Part shown: positions 7,025 through 12,358 of the stretch, one piece after another
Layout of the letters: every line of letters begins with the position of its first letter
Position numbering within the stretch: the stretch's first letter is position 1
DNA from: DATDOO01 sp035293245
GTDB lineage: Bacteria; Pseudomonadota; Gammaproteobacteria; Methylococcales; Methylococcaceae
Assembly: GCA_035293245.1 (NCBI GenBank)
Contig: DATDOO010000340.1
Span: 1 to 12,358 of the forward strand
DNA length: 12,358 bases
Direction of reading: 5' to 3'
The notes under the pieces: generated by a model
Seen by the model: only the letters and a program-made list of their open reading frames with translations
Database searches by the model: none
Told to the model about the DNA's origin: nothing
Translations under genes and position numbers: made by a program

Positions 7025-7030
7025 ACTATA
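7025..7030 (-). promoter_or_regulatory. Candidate -10 element for the helical-bundle gene
   Basis: On the minus strand TATAGT lies about 48 bases upstream of the ATG at 6977, in a locally AT-richer stretch. No good -35 hexamer is seen 16-18 bases further upstream (the region reads CCCCCGGTGAG), so the promoter may need an activator or another sigma factor. Confidence 0.3.
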
Positions 7031-7045
7031 CAACGAAACTCACCG

Positions 7046-7206
7046 GGGGTACTCGACTCGCCGCCGCCTTCAGGCTGATGTATCGTTAGACAAGCTGGGG
7101 AATCGAGCTATCCCGTCCAGCCGCCCCGGTTACGGGGCCGACGGGAAAAGCGGCTCGACGAGGCGGATGAACCGGCGATTCGGCGACGAATCCGGTCATT
7201 TCCCGT
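7046..7206 (+). ncRNA. Candidate structured leader RNA with alternative helices
   Basis: The divergent gap before the secreted-protein gene holds pairings that exclude each other. State A: 7046-7056 (GGGGTACTCGA) with 7103-7114, 11 bp with one bulge and one G-U, enclosing a small GCC-TTCA-GGC hairpin (7066-7075), together with ACGGGAAA (7141-7148) pairing TTTCCCGT (7199-7206). State B: TCGAGC (7103-7108) with GCTCGA (7153-7158), plus TCCCGTC (7111-7117) with GACGGGA (7140-7146). In both states GCCCCG-gtta-CGGGGC (7123-7138) and a hairpin at 7171-7196 with loop GCGA can form. Such switching is typical of riboswitches or attenuators. No known class was matched. The orientation is inferred from the downstream gene at 7256; the same pairs exist on the minus strand. 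Chance pairing in GC-rich DNA remains possible. Confidence 0.35.
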
Positions 7207-7255
7207 TTCCGGCGGAGACCGTTACCTCGCCACCATGAATGAAAGGGGCCCGAAC

Positions 7256-7708
7256 ATGAAACGCTTCCTCCTCGCGGCCGCTCTGGCCGCGACTGCCATC
7301 CCCGCAGTCGCCGCCGACGTCGGCGTCTCCATCAGCATCGGCGAACCGGGCTTCTACGGCCGGCTGGACATCGGCAACTTCCCGCAGCCGCGCTTCATCT
7401 TTCCGCAGCCGGTCCTTATCCGTCCTGCGCCGGTCGGCGTTGTCCCGCCCCCGCTCTACCTGCGCGTCCCGCCGGGTCACGCCAAACACTGGAGCAAGCA
7501 TTGTCACGAATACAACGCCTGCGGCCAGCCGGTCTATTTCGTGGAGGAGTCCTGGTACAACGACGTCTATGTGCCCCGCTACCGCGAGTCACGGGGCGGC
7601 TGGGACAAACCCCATGGCGACGGGCACGGCAAGGGGGAAGGGCATGGAAAAAGCGAAGGCCGCGGCAAAGGCAACCCGGGTCGCGGCAAGGGGCATGGGA
7701 AGGACTGA
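7256..7708 (+). CDS. Small exported protein with Gly/His/Lys-rich tail, function unknown
   Basis: A 150-residue protein. A signal peptide covers 1-20 (cleavage AVAA/D). The mature part starts DVGVSISIGEPGFYGRLDIG and continues with a Pro-rich stretch (43-73, repeated F/V-P-Q-P pieces). A conserved-looking core follows, GHAKHWSKHCHEYNACG (74-90), with His75, His78, His82, Cys83, His84 and Cys89, which could bind metal or form a disulfide. After YFVEESWYNDVYVPRYR comes a low-complexity basic tail (118-150) made of degenerate GHGKGEG-like units. I recognise this as a type of uncharacterised exported proteobacterial protein but know no function. The start is ATG 7256, preceded by AAAGGGG seven bases away; an in-frame ATG at 7235 would only add residues before the signal peptide. 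The long structured upstream region suggests post-transcriptional control. Confidence 0.83.
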   Translation: MKRFLLAAALAATAIPAVAADVGVSISIGEPGFYGRLDIGNFPQPRFIFPQPVLIRPAPVGVVPPPLYLRVPPGHAKHWSKHCHEYNACGQPVYFVEESWYNDVYVPRYRESRGGWDKPHGDGHGKGEGHGKSEGRGKGNPGRGKGHGKD

Positions 7709-7764
7709 GCCTCCGGCATGATCGCTCTCGTCAGCCGACGCCGTGGCGCTTTTCCCGCGCGGGC

Positions 7765-9009
7765 TTATGCGCGCAAGGTCAGGGCGGCCAGCAATTCCGG
7801 AGGGTGGACCGGTTTGGTCAGGAACCCGTCGAAGCCGGCGATTTTCGCCTTTTCCCGGTCCTCCGCCTGTCCGTAACCGCTCACGGCAATGAGCCTCGTC
7901 GTCTCCAAGCCGGCCTGCCGCCGCAGGGCGCGCGCCACCGCGTAGCCGTCCATCCCCGGCAAACCGATGTCGAGCAGCACCGCATCGGGACACTCGGCCA
8001 GCGCGACTTCCAGCGCCGTCGGACCATCGTAGGCCAGCGACACCGCATGTCCTTCGATGCCGAGCAACATGGCCAGGCTTTCGGCGGCATCGCGGTTGTC
8101 GTCCACCACCAAGATACGCAGCTTTTCCTCGGCCGGCGGAAGTTCCGCCCCCTTCGCCGCGGCTGCGGACGGTAGTTCCGGCAGACGCGGCAGGCGCACC
8201 ACAAACTCGCTGCCCTTGCCGCGGCCTTCGCTGTAAACGCGTACGTCGCCGCCGTGCATCGCCACCAGGGAGCGAACCAGGGACAGGCCGATGCCCAAGC
8301 CGCCCTCGGAGCGGTCGATGGAGCGATCCGCCTGGTAGAACAGATCGAACAGGCTAGACAAGACGGACGGATCGATGCCGCGGCCGTTGTCCCGCACCCG
8401 AAGGAACACATCGCCGCCGGACGCCTCGACCGTCAATTGGACGCGCCCGCCCTCGTCGGTGTACTTGGCGGCGTTGTTGAGCAGATTCGACAGCACTTGC
8501 GCCAGCCGAACCAGGTCGCCTTCCACGTACACCGCGTCCTCCGGCACGTGCAGGGACAATACGTGGCGGCGGGCGTCGAGCAGCGGCCGGCTGGTTTCCA
8601 CGGCGCGTTGCACGACTTCCGCCACGGCCAGCGGCGCCTTTTTGAGTTCAATCTTGCCGCGGCTGATGCGGGACACGTCAAGGAGATCGTCCACCAGCCG
8701 GCTCATGTGCTCCACCTGGCGGTCGATGACCTCGCGGCACCACTCGAGCCGCGCCTCGTCCAGGCCGCCGAGCTTGAGGATGTGCACCGCGTTGCCGATG
8801 GGCGCCAGAGGATTGCGCAACTCATGGGCCAGCATGGCCAGGAACTCGTCCTTGCGCCGGGCGGCCTCGCGCCCGGCCGCTTCGGCCTGCTTGCGATCGG
8901 TGATGTCGCGGGCGATGGTGGAAAAGTAAAGCACCTGCCCCGCCGAAGAACGATGGGCGACGATTGCCTGCCACACGGGAATGTCCCGGCCGTCGCGGCT
9001 GCGAAACAC
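7765..9009 (-). CDS. Kinase half of the split hybrid kinase: PAS end, HisKA, HATPase, receiver
   Basis: 414 residues if started at GTG 9009, which is preceded by AGGGGG at five bases spacing on the minus strand. It begins with the second half of a PAS domain (to ITDRKQAE, ~42). The dimerisation domain has the H-box DEFLAMLAHELRNPL with phospho-acceptor His62. The ATPase domain shows N-box NLLNNAAKY (Asn179), DNGRG (207-211) and GLGIGLSL (237-244). The C-terminal receiver has acidic pocket Asp303-Asp304, phospho-acceptor Asp347 in LLDIGLPGMDG, Ser377 and Lys399, so all catalytic and receiver residues are intact. Alone it would be a soluble kinase without its sensor. No DNA-binding output domain is present, so a separate Hpt or partner regulator is expected; none is visible nearby. 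Whether it is really translated depends on re-initiation or on the TAG being a sequence error. Confidence 0.75.
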   Translation of the reverse strand: MFRSRDGRDIPVWQAIVAHRSSAGQVLYFSTIARDITDRKQAEAAGREAARRKDEFLAMLAHELRNPLAPIGNAVHILKLGGLDEARLEWCREVIDRQVEHMSRLVDDLLDVSRISRGKIELKKAPLAVAEVVQRAVETSRPLLDARRHVLSLHVPEDAVYVEGDLVRLAQVLSNLLNNAAKYTDEGGRVQLTVEASGGDVFLRVRDNGRGIDPSVLSSLFDLFYQADRSIDRSEGGLGIGLSLVRSLVAMHGGDVRVYSEGRGKGSEFVVRLPRLPELPSAAAAKGAELPPAEEKLRILVVDDNRDAAESLAMLLGIEGHAVSLAYDGPTALEVALAECPDAVLLDIGLPGMDGYAVARALRRQAGLETTRLIAVSGYGQAEDREKAKIAGFDGFLTKPVHPPELLAALTLRA

Positions 9010-9018
9010 CGTTTCCCC

Positions 9019-10956
9019 CTACCAGTGGCCCAATTCCGCGCACACGGGCAGTATTTTCCCGACAATGGTGTCGGCCGTCTCCGGGGGATGGTAGTCGGCG
9101 ATCACCCCGAGGTTGGATTCGCCGGGCGGGATGCCGGCCAGTTCCCTGCCCGCCGAATTCAGGTAGAACACCCGGCCGTCCGGAGTGGTGGAACCGACCA
9201 GGTCCCGCGCCGACTCCAGAATGTCCCGGTAGCGCCGCAATTCCAGTTCCCGCTCCTTGCGCTCGCTGATGTCCAGCGCGTGCACCACGAAACCCCGCAC
9301 CCGCCCGGCAGCATTGCAATCCGGGGAATAAGTCACGTCCATCCAGCGGGTGCCGCCCTGGATATAGGGCACCTGCACTTCGAACGCGACCCGCTCCCCG
9401 GCCAGAACCCGCCCCACATAATCGGCAACGCACTGCCAACCTGCCTCGCCCAACACTTCGCGCATGGAGCGCCCCACGATTTCTTCCTGCTTGAGGCCGA
9501 ACCACTGCTCATAGCATTGATTGACCCGGCGGTAGTGGCACTCGGCGTCGATGTAGGAAATCAGCGCCGGGGCGTTGTCCATGGTCATCTGCAGCAGATC
9601 GCGGGCCTGCTCGGCTTCCCGCCGCGTCGCCTCCAGTTCGGCGGTGCGCTCGGCCACGCGCCGCTCCAGCAACAGGTTGGCCGTACTCAGGGCCTGCCTG
9701 GCCCGGTTCTTCTCGGTGACGTCGATGCCCACCTGCAGGACCATGGGCGAACCGTCGCTGTCGGTGAAGGGATAGTCGTAAATGTCGTAGTCGCGGCCGT
9801 CCGGTCCAGTCCAGGCCCAATTCACCGGGGCGTTGGTCTGCAACACCTTGTAGGTTTCGCAGATTGCACACGGAACGCCGAGGCTGAAAAGATGCTCGAA
9901 GCAGCGGCGGCCCCGCGGCATACCGTAACGCTCCTCGAAAAAGCGGTTGGCGAACGACACCCGGAAATCCGCCGACAACAGCACCACATAGACCGGCAGT
10001 TTCTGCAGCACGTCGTGCAACCGCTGGCGTTCCGTCTGCACGGCGGCGGCGGCCCGGGACAATTCGGCGGTGCGCAGTGCCACCTGCCGCCGCAATTGCC
10101 AGGTCCACAGGCCCAGCAACGCCAGCAGGATCAGGGCGACCCCTCCGCCCCAGGCCACATACCGGACCGGGAAGGTGTAAGGCTCGTAGATACCCAGCCA
10201 TTTTCGGTACAGGCGGTCGTATTCGCCGTTGGCCTTGACGATGGCCAACCCCTCGTCGAGACGGTCGCGCAGTTCCGTGTCGCCCTTGCGCACGGCGAAA
10301 CAAAACTCCCGCCGGTATTCCTTCAGCAGCGGGCCCGGTTCCACCACGGTCGCCACGCCCAGCGCTTTCACCAGCATGTTGCCTTGCAGCAGCGGCGCCA
10401 GCACGGCATCGTGCTGTCCCGAAGCCAGCAGACGAAAGCCGTCGGCCAGGGAGTCGACCGGCACCAACTGCCGTTGGAAACCGCGGCTGGCGAGGGCGTG
10501 GTGGGATGCATCCGAACGCAGGACGACGACGCTCAAGGCGCGAGCCTGGGCGAGGGATGCGATGGGGGATCGGCCCTTGCGGACAAAGAAGCTGTCGTAG
10601 CCGAGGGTGTGCGGCCGGGTGAACTCCACCAGCCCCTCCCGCTCCGGCAGCCGCGCCGCCAGCGGCAGGGCGTCGAACTCGCCCGACTGCAGGCCCCGCC
10701 AGACGGTGTCCCAGCGATCCGGGCGATAAGACGCCTGAATATCCATGACCGCGGCGACCGCGGCGAACAGCTCCACGGCGAAACCGGTCGAGCGGCCTTC
10801 TTCATCCACATCCACATAGGGCGGAAAGCCGATTTCGGTCCCGACCACGATGGGACGCTCCGGCGCGGCCCAAGTCGAACCGCCGGGCGCCGAAAAAGCC
10901 AGCACCAGCCCGAGCACGAATCGACCGACCGGAAACCCGATGCGAATACGCGGCAC
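9019..10956 (-). CDS. Sensor half of the split hybrid kinase: solute-binding domain, TM, PAS repeats
   Basis: About 645 residues to the TAG. The start is GTG 10956, since GGAGGT lies six bases before it and an export signal (RIRIGFPVGRFVLGLVLAFSA, cleavage near STWA/A) begins there. ATG 11049 is in frame but has no comparable site. Residues ~33-256 are a periplasmic SBP_bac_3-like domain (VVGTEIGFPPYV, GFAVELFAAVA, then NGEYDRLYRKWLG at its end), which in sensors of this kind binds small solutes. A TM helix (~264-286) leads into a coiled stretch and PAS 1 (~315-415), which has three cysteines (RRCFEHL and PCAIC), then coiled coil and PAS 2 (~455-565, ending DISERK), then the first half of PAS 3 (~575-645). 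The product stops inside PAS 3 and has no kinase core, so on its own it cannot phosphorylate. The ligand is unknown. Confidence 0.82.
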   Translation of the reverse strand: MPRIRIGFPVGRFVLGLVLAFSAPGGSTWAAPERPIVVGTEIGFPPYVDVDEEGRSTGFAVELFAAVAAVMDIQASYRPDRWDTVWRGLQSGEFDALPLAARLPEREGLVEFTRPHTLGYDSFFVRKGRSPIASLAQARALSVVVLRSDASHHALASRGFQRQLVPVDSLADGFRLLASGQHDAVLAPLLQGNMLVKALGVATVVEPGPLLKEYRREFCFAVRKGDTELRDRLDEGLAIVKANGEYDRLYRKWLGIYEPYTFPVRYVAWGGGVALILLALLGLWTWQLRRQVALRTAELSRAAAAVQTERQRLHDVLQKLPVYVVLLSADFRVSFANRFFEERYGMPRGRRCFEHLFSLGVPCAICETYKVLQTNAPVNWAWTGPDGRDYDIYDYPFTDSDGSPMVLQVGIDVTEKNRARQALSTANLLLERRVAERTAELEATRREAEQARDLLQMTMDNAPALISYIDAECHYRRVNQCYEQWFGLKQEEIVGRSMREVLGEAGWQCVADYVGRVLAGERVAFEVQVPYIQGGTRWMDVTYSPDCNAAGRVRGFVVHALDISERKERELELRRYRDILESARDLVGSTTPDGRVFYLNSAGRELAGIPPGESNLGVIADYHPPETADTIVGKILPVCAELGHW

Positions 10957-10962
10957 GACGCC

Positions 10963-10968
10963 ACCTCC
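10963..10968 (-). promoter_or_regulatory. Strong ribosome binding site setting the kinase start
   Basis: On the minus strand GGAGGT is followed by GGCGTC and then GTG at 10956. It is the best Shine-Dalgarno match in the window. It decides for a GTG start 31 codons inside the longest possible frame, and that start opens directly with the export signal. Confidence 0.75.
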
Positions 10969-11077
10969 CCCAGAAAACCCGGCCGGCGACACCCGAGCCG
11001 TTTGGCTGCCGGGCCGACAAGCCACGAAGAACAACCGCCTCCCAGGCATTCGTTTCGACCGCCGTCCCTGAATGTGC

Positions 11078-11083
11078 AGTGTA
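11078..11083 (-). promoter_or_regulatory. Candidate -10 element for the sensor kinase
   Basis: On the minus strand TACACT lies about 120 bases upstream of the GTG at 10956. The -35 region 17 bases further upstream (GGGACG) is a poor match. It is a weak candidate, listed because it is the best -10-like hexamer between the tRNA terminator and the kinase start. Confidence 0.25.
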
Positions 11084-11114
11084 GCGATTTCGGCCGTTTT
11101 CGTCCCGCCCCGCC

Positions 11115-11135
11115 AAAAGGGGACAGATTTATTTT
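11115..11135. repeat. Short repeat-like motif containing GGGGACAGATTTATTTT
   Basis: A 21-base motif (four A, GGGGACAGATTTATTTT) stands out from the GC-rich surroundings. From memory, this GGGGACAGATTTATTTT string recurs in many proteobacterial genomes, often near small REP-associated/IS200-like (Y1) transposase genes. No transposase is present here, so at most it is a remnant or a lone copy. It lies between the kinase promoter region and the tRNA. Confidence 0.35.
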
Positions 11136-11200
11136 GAGTCGACGCGTGGGATGACTCGGCGGGCCGCGCCCGCAGACCGTTGGGGGGAATGGAAACCTGG

Positions 11201-11221
11201 AAGAAAATTCAAGGCGCTTGA
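11201..11221 (-). terminator. Intrinsic terminator of the tRNA-Ser gene
   Basis: On the minus strand, three bases after the encoded CCA end, TCAAG-cgc-CTTGA forms a 5-bp stem-loop followed by ATTTTCTT. The stem is short, but the position directly after the tRNA and the T-rich tail support a Rho-independent terminator. Confidence 0.55.
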
Positions 11222-11223
11222 GG

Positions 11224-11316
11224 TGGCGGAGAGGGTGGGGTTCGAACCCACGTGCCGGATTTCTCCGGCCATCCGATTTCGAGTCGGCGCTGTTATGGCC
11301 ACTTCAGTACCTCTCC
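11224..11316 (-). tRNA. tRNA-Ser (anticodon CGA)
   Basis: Read on the minus strand from 11316, the acceptor GGAGAGG pairs with CCTCTCC near the 3' end, followed by discriminator G and an encoded CCA (11224-11226). The D stem is CTG/CAG. The anticodon loop is CTCGAAA, giving anticodon CGA, which reads UCG. The long variable arm (GCCGG...CCGGC) marks a class II tRNA as expected for Ser. The T arm is GTGGG-TTCGAAC-CCCAC. The outermost anticodon-stem pair looks like G-A; otherwise all stems are intact. Mature length is 93 with CCA. A T-containing terminator follows. No integrase gene or duplicated 3' tRNA end is seen in the window, so it is not visibly used as an attachment site here. Confidence 0.96.
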
Positions 11317-11374
11317 GGAGCGGATCATGCTAGGGAAAAAGCGCCGAAAAATAAAGGGATGGACATTGTTGGAG

Positions 11375-11403
11375 TTGCAACCTGTTTTCAAAACAAGTAC
11401 ATA
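11375..11403 (+). promoter_or_regulatory. Candidate sigma-70 promoter with palindrome in the spacer
   Basis: TTGCAA (11375-11380), a 17-base spacer and TACATA (11398-11403) form a good promoter for the glycosyltransferase gene, with a leader of about 90 bases. The spacer contains TGTTTT-C-AAAACA (11383-11395), a perfect 6+6 inverted repeat. A regulator bound there would block RNA polymerase. The area is AT-rich compared with its neighbours. Confidence 0.45.
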
Positions 11404-11499
11404 CTCACTTCAGGCTGCCTGGGCGATGCTCGGCCTTTCACAACGCGCCGTCGCCGCATGCATTATCCTCCCCGGAACTCGCCACGCCCGGAACGGCCC

Positions 11500-12180
11500 A
11501 TGACGCCCCGCCTGTCGATCATCGTCCCCACGCTGAACGAAGCCGCCGCCATCTGCGCTACGCTCGAAGCCCTGCAGCCGATGCGCGGCCGGGGCGTGGA
11601 AGCGATCGTCGCCGACGGCGGCAGCACGGACGGAACGCCCGAACTTGCCGCACCCCTGGCCGACAAGGTCGTGTCCGCCCCCAGGGGCCGGGCGCGTCAG
11701 ATGAATGCGGGAGCGGGGGCGGCTAAAGGGGAAGTCCTGCTATTCCTGCACGCCGACACACGACTGCCGGAGGGGGCGGATCGCCCGGTGCTGGACGCCT
11801 TGGCAACCCGCGACAGGACATGGGGCCGCTTCGACGTACACATCGCCGGAAGCCATTGGCTGCTGCGGGTGGTGGCGTATCTGATGAATCGCCGTTCCCG
11901 CTGGACCGGCATCGCCACGGGCGATCAGGCGCTGTTCGTACGGCGGGAGACGTTCGAGGCGCTGGGCGGTTTCCCCGACCAGCCGCTGATGGAGGACATC
12001 GAATTGTCCAGGCGCCTCCGCCGCCTCGGCCCGCCGCTGTGCCTGCGCGAACGGGTGGTCACTTCCGGCCGCCGCTGGGAAACGCGCGGCGTGTGGCGCA
12101 CGATCTGGCTCATGTGGCGGCTGCGCTGGCTTTACTGGCGGGGCGTGGCGGCGGAGCGGCTGGCGGAAGAATACCGCTGA
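11500..12180 (+). CDS. Family 2 glycosyltransferase, arsenosugar-associated TIGR04283 type
   Basis: A 226-residue GT-A fold enzyme. It begins with the classic family 2 strand LSIIVPTLNEAAAI (5-18), then VADGGSTDGT (37-46, nucleotide-sugar binding). FLHADTRLP (82-90) holds the metal-binding acidic residue (Asp86), GDQALFVRR (141-149) follows, and PLMEDIELSRRLR (162-174) holds the probable catalytic base region. This short arrangement with GDQ and MEDIELSRR matches the TIGR04283 family, annotated as arsenosugar biosynthesis glycosyltransferases; the exact substrate is not proven for most members. The C-terminal Trp/Arg-rich helix (199-214) may associate with the membrane. The open frame extends upstream through the tRNA, so ATG 11500 was chosen: it starts just before the first strand. 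ATG 11458 is an alternative that adds 14 residues. It is convergent with the phosphate transporter, with 4 bases between stops. Confidence 0.88.
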   Translation: MTPRLSIIVPTLNEAAAICATLEALQPMRGRGVEAIVADGGSTDGTPELAAPLADKVVSAPRGRARQMNAGAGAAKGEVLLFLHADTRLPEGADRPVLDALATRDRTWGRFDVHIAGSHWLLRVVAYLMNRRSRWTGIATGDQALFVRRETFEALGGFPDQPLMEDIELSRRLRRLGPPLCLRERVVTSGRRWETRGVWRTIWLMWRLRWLYWRGVAAERLAEEYR

Positions 12181-12184
12181 AGCG

Positions 12185-12358
12185 CTAAATCACGCCGGCC
12201 AGCGCCCAACTCACCCCGGCGCCGATGACCGCCGCCACCGGCAGGGTAACCAGCCAGGCGATGAGAATGGCGCGCAAGGCGTCGGCCTGGCGGGGCTGGG
12301 AGCCGTCGGCGAAGCGCACGCCCATCAGGGAGCCGGTGCTGACGTGGGTGGTGGACAC
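12185..12358 (-). CDS. pit: PiT-family inorganic phosphate transporter, C-terminal end (partial)
   Basis: On the minus strand the frame is open from the window edge to TAG at 12185-12187, giving 57 residues. It starts VSTTHVSTGSLMGV, the conserved S-T-T-H-V segment of the last PiT repeat. RQADALRAILIAWLVTLPVAAVIGAG and a final WALAG membrane helix follow, typical of the PiT C-terminus (inner membrane, phosphate uptake driven by proton or cation gradient). Such transporters also carry arsenate. The N-terminal part lies beyond the window. Confidence 0.85.
   Translation of the reverse strand: MSTTHVSTGSLMGVRFADGSQPRQADALRAILIAWLVTLPVAAVIGAGVSWALAGVI

Larger units (their letters stand above)
7765..10956 (-). 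pseudogene. Hybrid sensor histidine kinase split by an in-frame amber codon
   Basis: The frame from GTG 10956 to TAA 7765 is continuous apart from one TAG at 9019-9021. Ignoring that codon gives ~1063 residues: signal sequence, periplasmic SBP_bac_3-type domain, one TM helix, three PAS domains, HisKA, HATPase_c and a receiver. The stop sits between ELGHW and GETVFRSRDGRDIPVWQ, in the middle of the third PAS fold, where relatives usually read W-x-G-E-T. One base change from CAG, GAG or another sense codon explains it. Possible states are a recent pseudogene, an assembly error, or two functional pieces joined by re-initiation. The two parts are described separately. Confidence 0.7.

Noticed and set aside
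7066..7090. Fluoride-type riboswitch signature (GGCTGATG)
   Set aside because: Only the GGCTGATG piece fits. The upstream GG-GATG segment and pseudoknot partners of the crcB motif are missing, and the downstream gene is not a fluoride exporter.
7754..7763. CCCGCGCGGG palindrome between the secreted-protein gene and the kinase end
   Set aside because: Self-complementary but with no loop room and no T-run after it on either strand, so I do not call it a terminator.
8254..11154. A 966-codon open frame on the plus strand opposite the kinase
   Set aside because: Composition is a His/Gln/Pro/Arg-rich shadow without domain motifs, while the minus strand carries clear kinase motifs. Long antisense frames are common in GC-rich coding DNA.
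11224..11316. tRNA as an integration site for a genomic island
   Set aside because: No integrase and no second copy of the tRNA 3' end in the window.
11151..11499. Upstream extension of the glycosyltransferase frame and a small frame crossing the tRNA
   Set aside because: These frames run across the tRNA-Ser gene and lack homology-like sequence. The glycosyltransferase fold begins directly after ATG 11500.

Overview
This is a GC-rich proteobacterial chromosomal segment. CcdAB, a Pat-type acyl-CoA synthetase/GNAT fusion, a PAS hybrid histidine kinase, tRNA-Ser(CGA), a TIGR04283-type glycosyltransferase and a PiT phosphate transporter together point to a beta- or gammaproteobacterium. The exact group cannot be fixed from the sequence alone. 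No phage, insertion sequence, CRISPR array or rRNA was seen. The only traces of mobile DNA are a small toxin-antitoxin pair and one short repeat-like motif.

Layout. Positions 1-1467 (+) hold two tandem multicopper-oxidase-like genes, the first cut by the window edge. They converge over a small stem-loop on a secreted glycoamylase-like (PF10091-type) protein (1492-2994, -). That gene is divergent from a ccdAB toxin-antitoxin module (3111-3669, +), with a palindrome between them. A large protein acetyltransferase/ADP-forming acyl-CoA synthetase fusion follows (3725-6406, +). It converges through two stem-loops on a small helical, possibly ferritin-like protein (6519-6977, -). The 278-base divergent gap up to 7255 contains several mutually exclusive RNA helices, ahead of a small secreted protein with a Gly/His/Lys-rich tail (7256-7708, +).

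Positions 7765-10956 (-) encode what should be one sensor hybrid kinase of about 1063 residues: periplasmic solute-binding domain, TM, three PAS, HisKA, HATPase and receiver. An in-frame TAG at 9019-9021 breaks it inside the third PAS domain. A GTG with a purine-rich Shine-Dalgarno-like sequence lies in frame nine bases after that stop, so the soluble half could be translated separately. A tRNA-Ser(CGA) (11224-11316, -) with its own terminator follows. The window ends with a glycosyltransferase resembling the arsenosugar-associated TIGR04283 family (11500-12180, +), convergent with the C-terminus of a PiT phosphate transporter (12185-12358, -).

The genes do not form one pathway. Possible themes are periplasmic copper chemistry (two oxidases), post-translational acetylation control (Pat), and arsenic/phosphate handling (TIGR04283 next to PiT). 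The most notable items are the amber-split kinase, the switch-like leader at about 7046-7206, and the unusual copper-ligand layout of the two oxidases.
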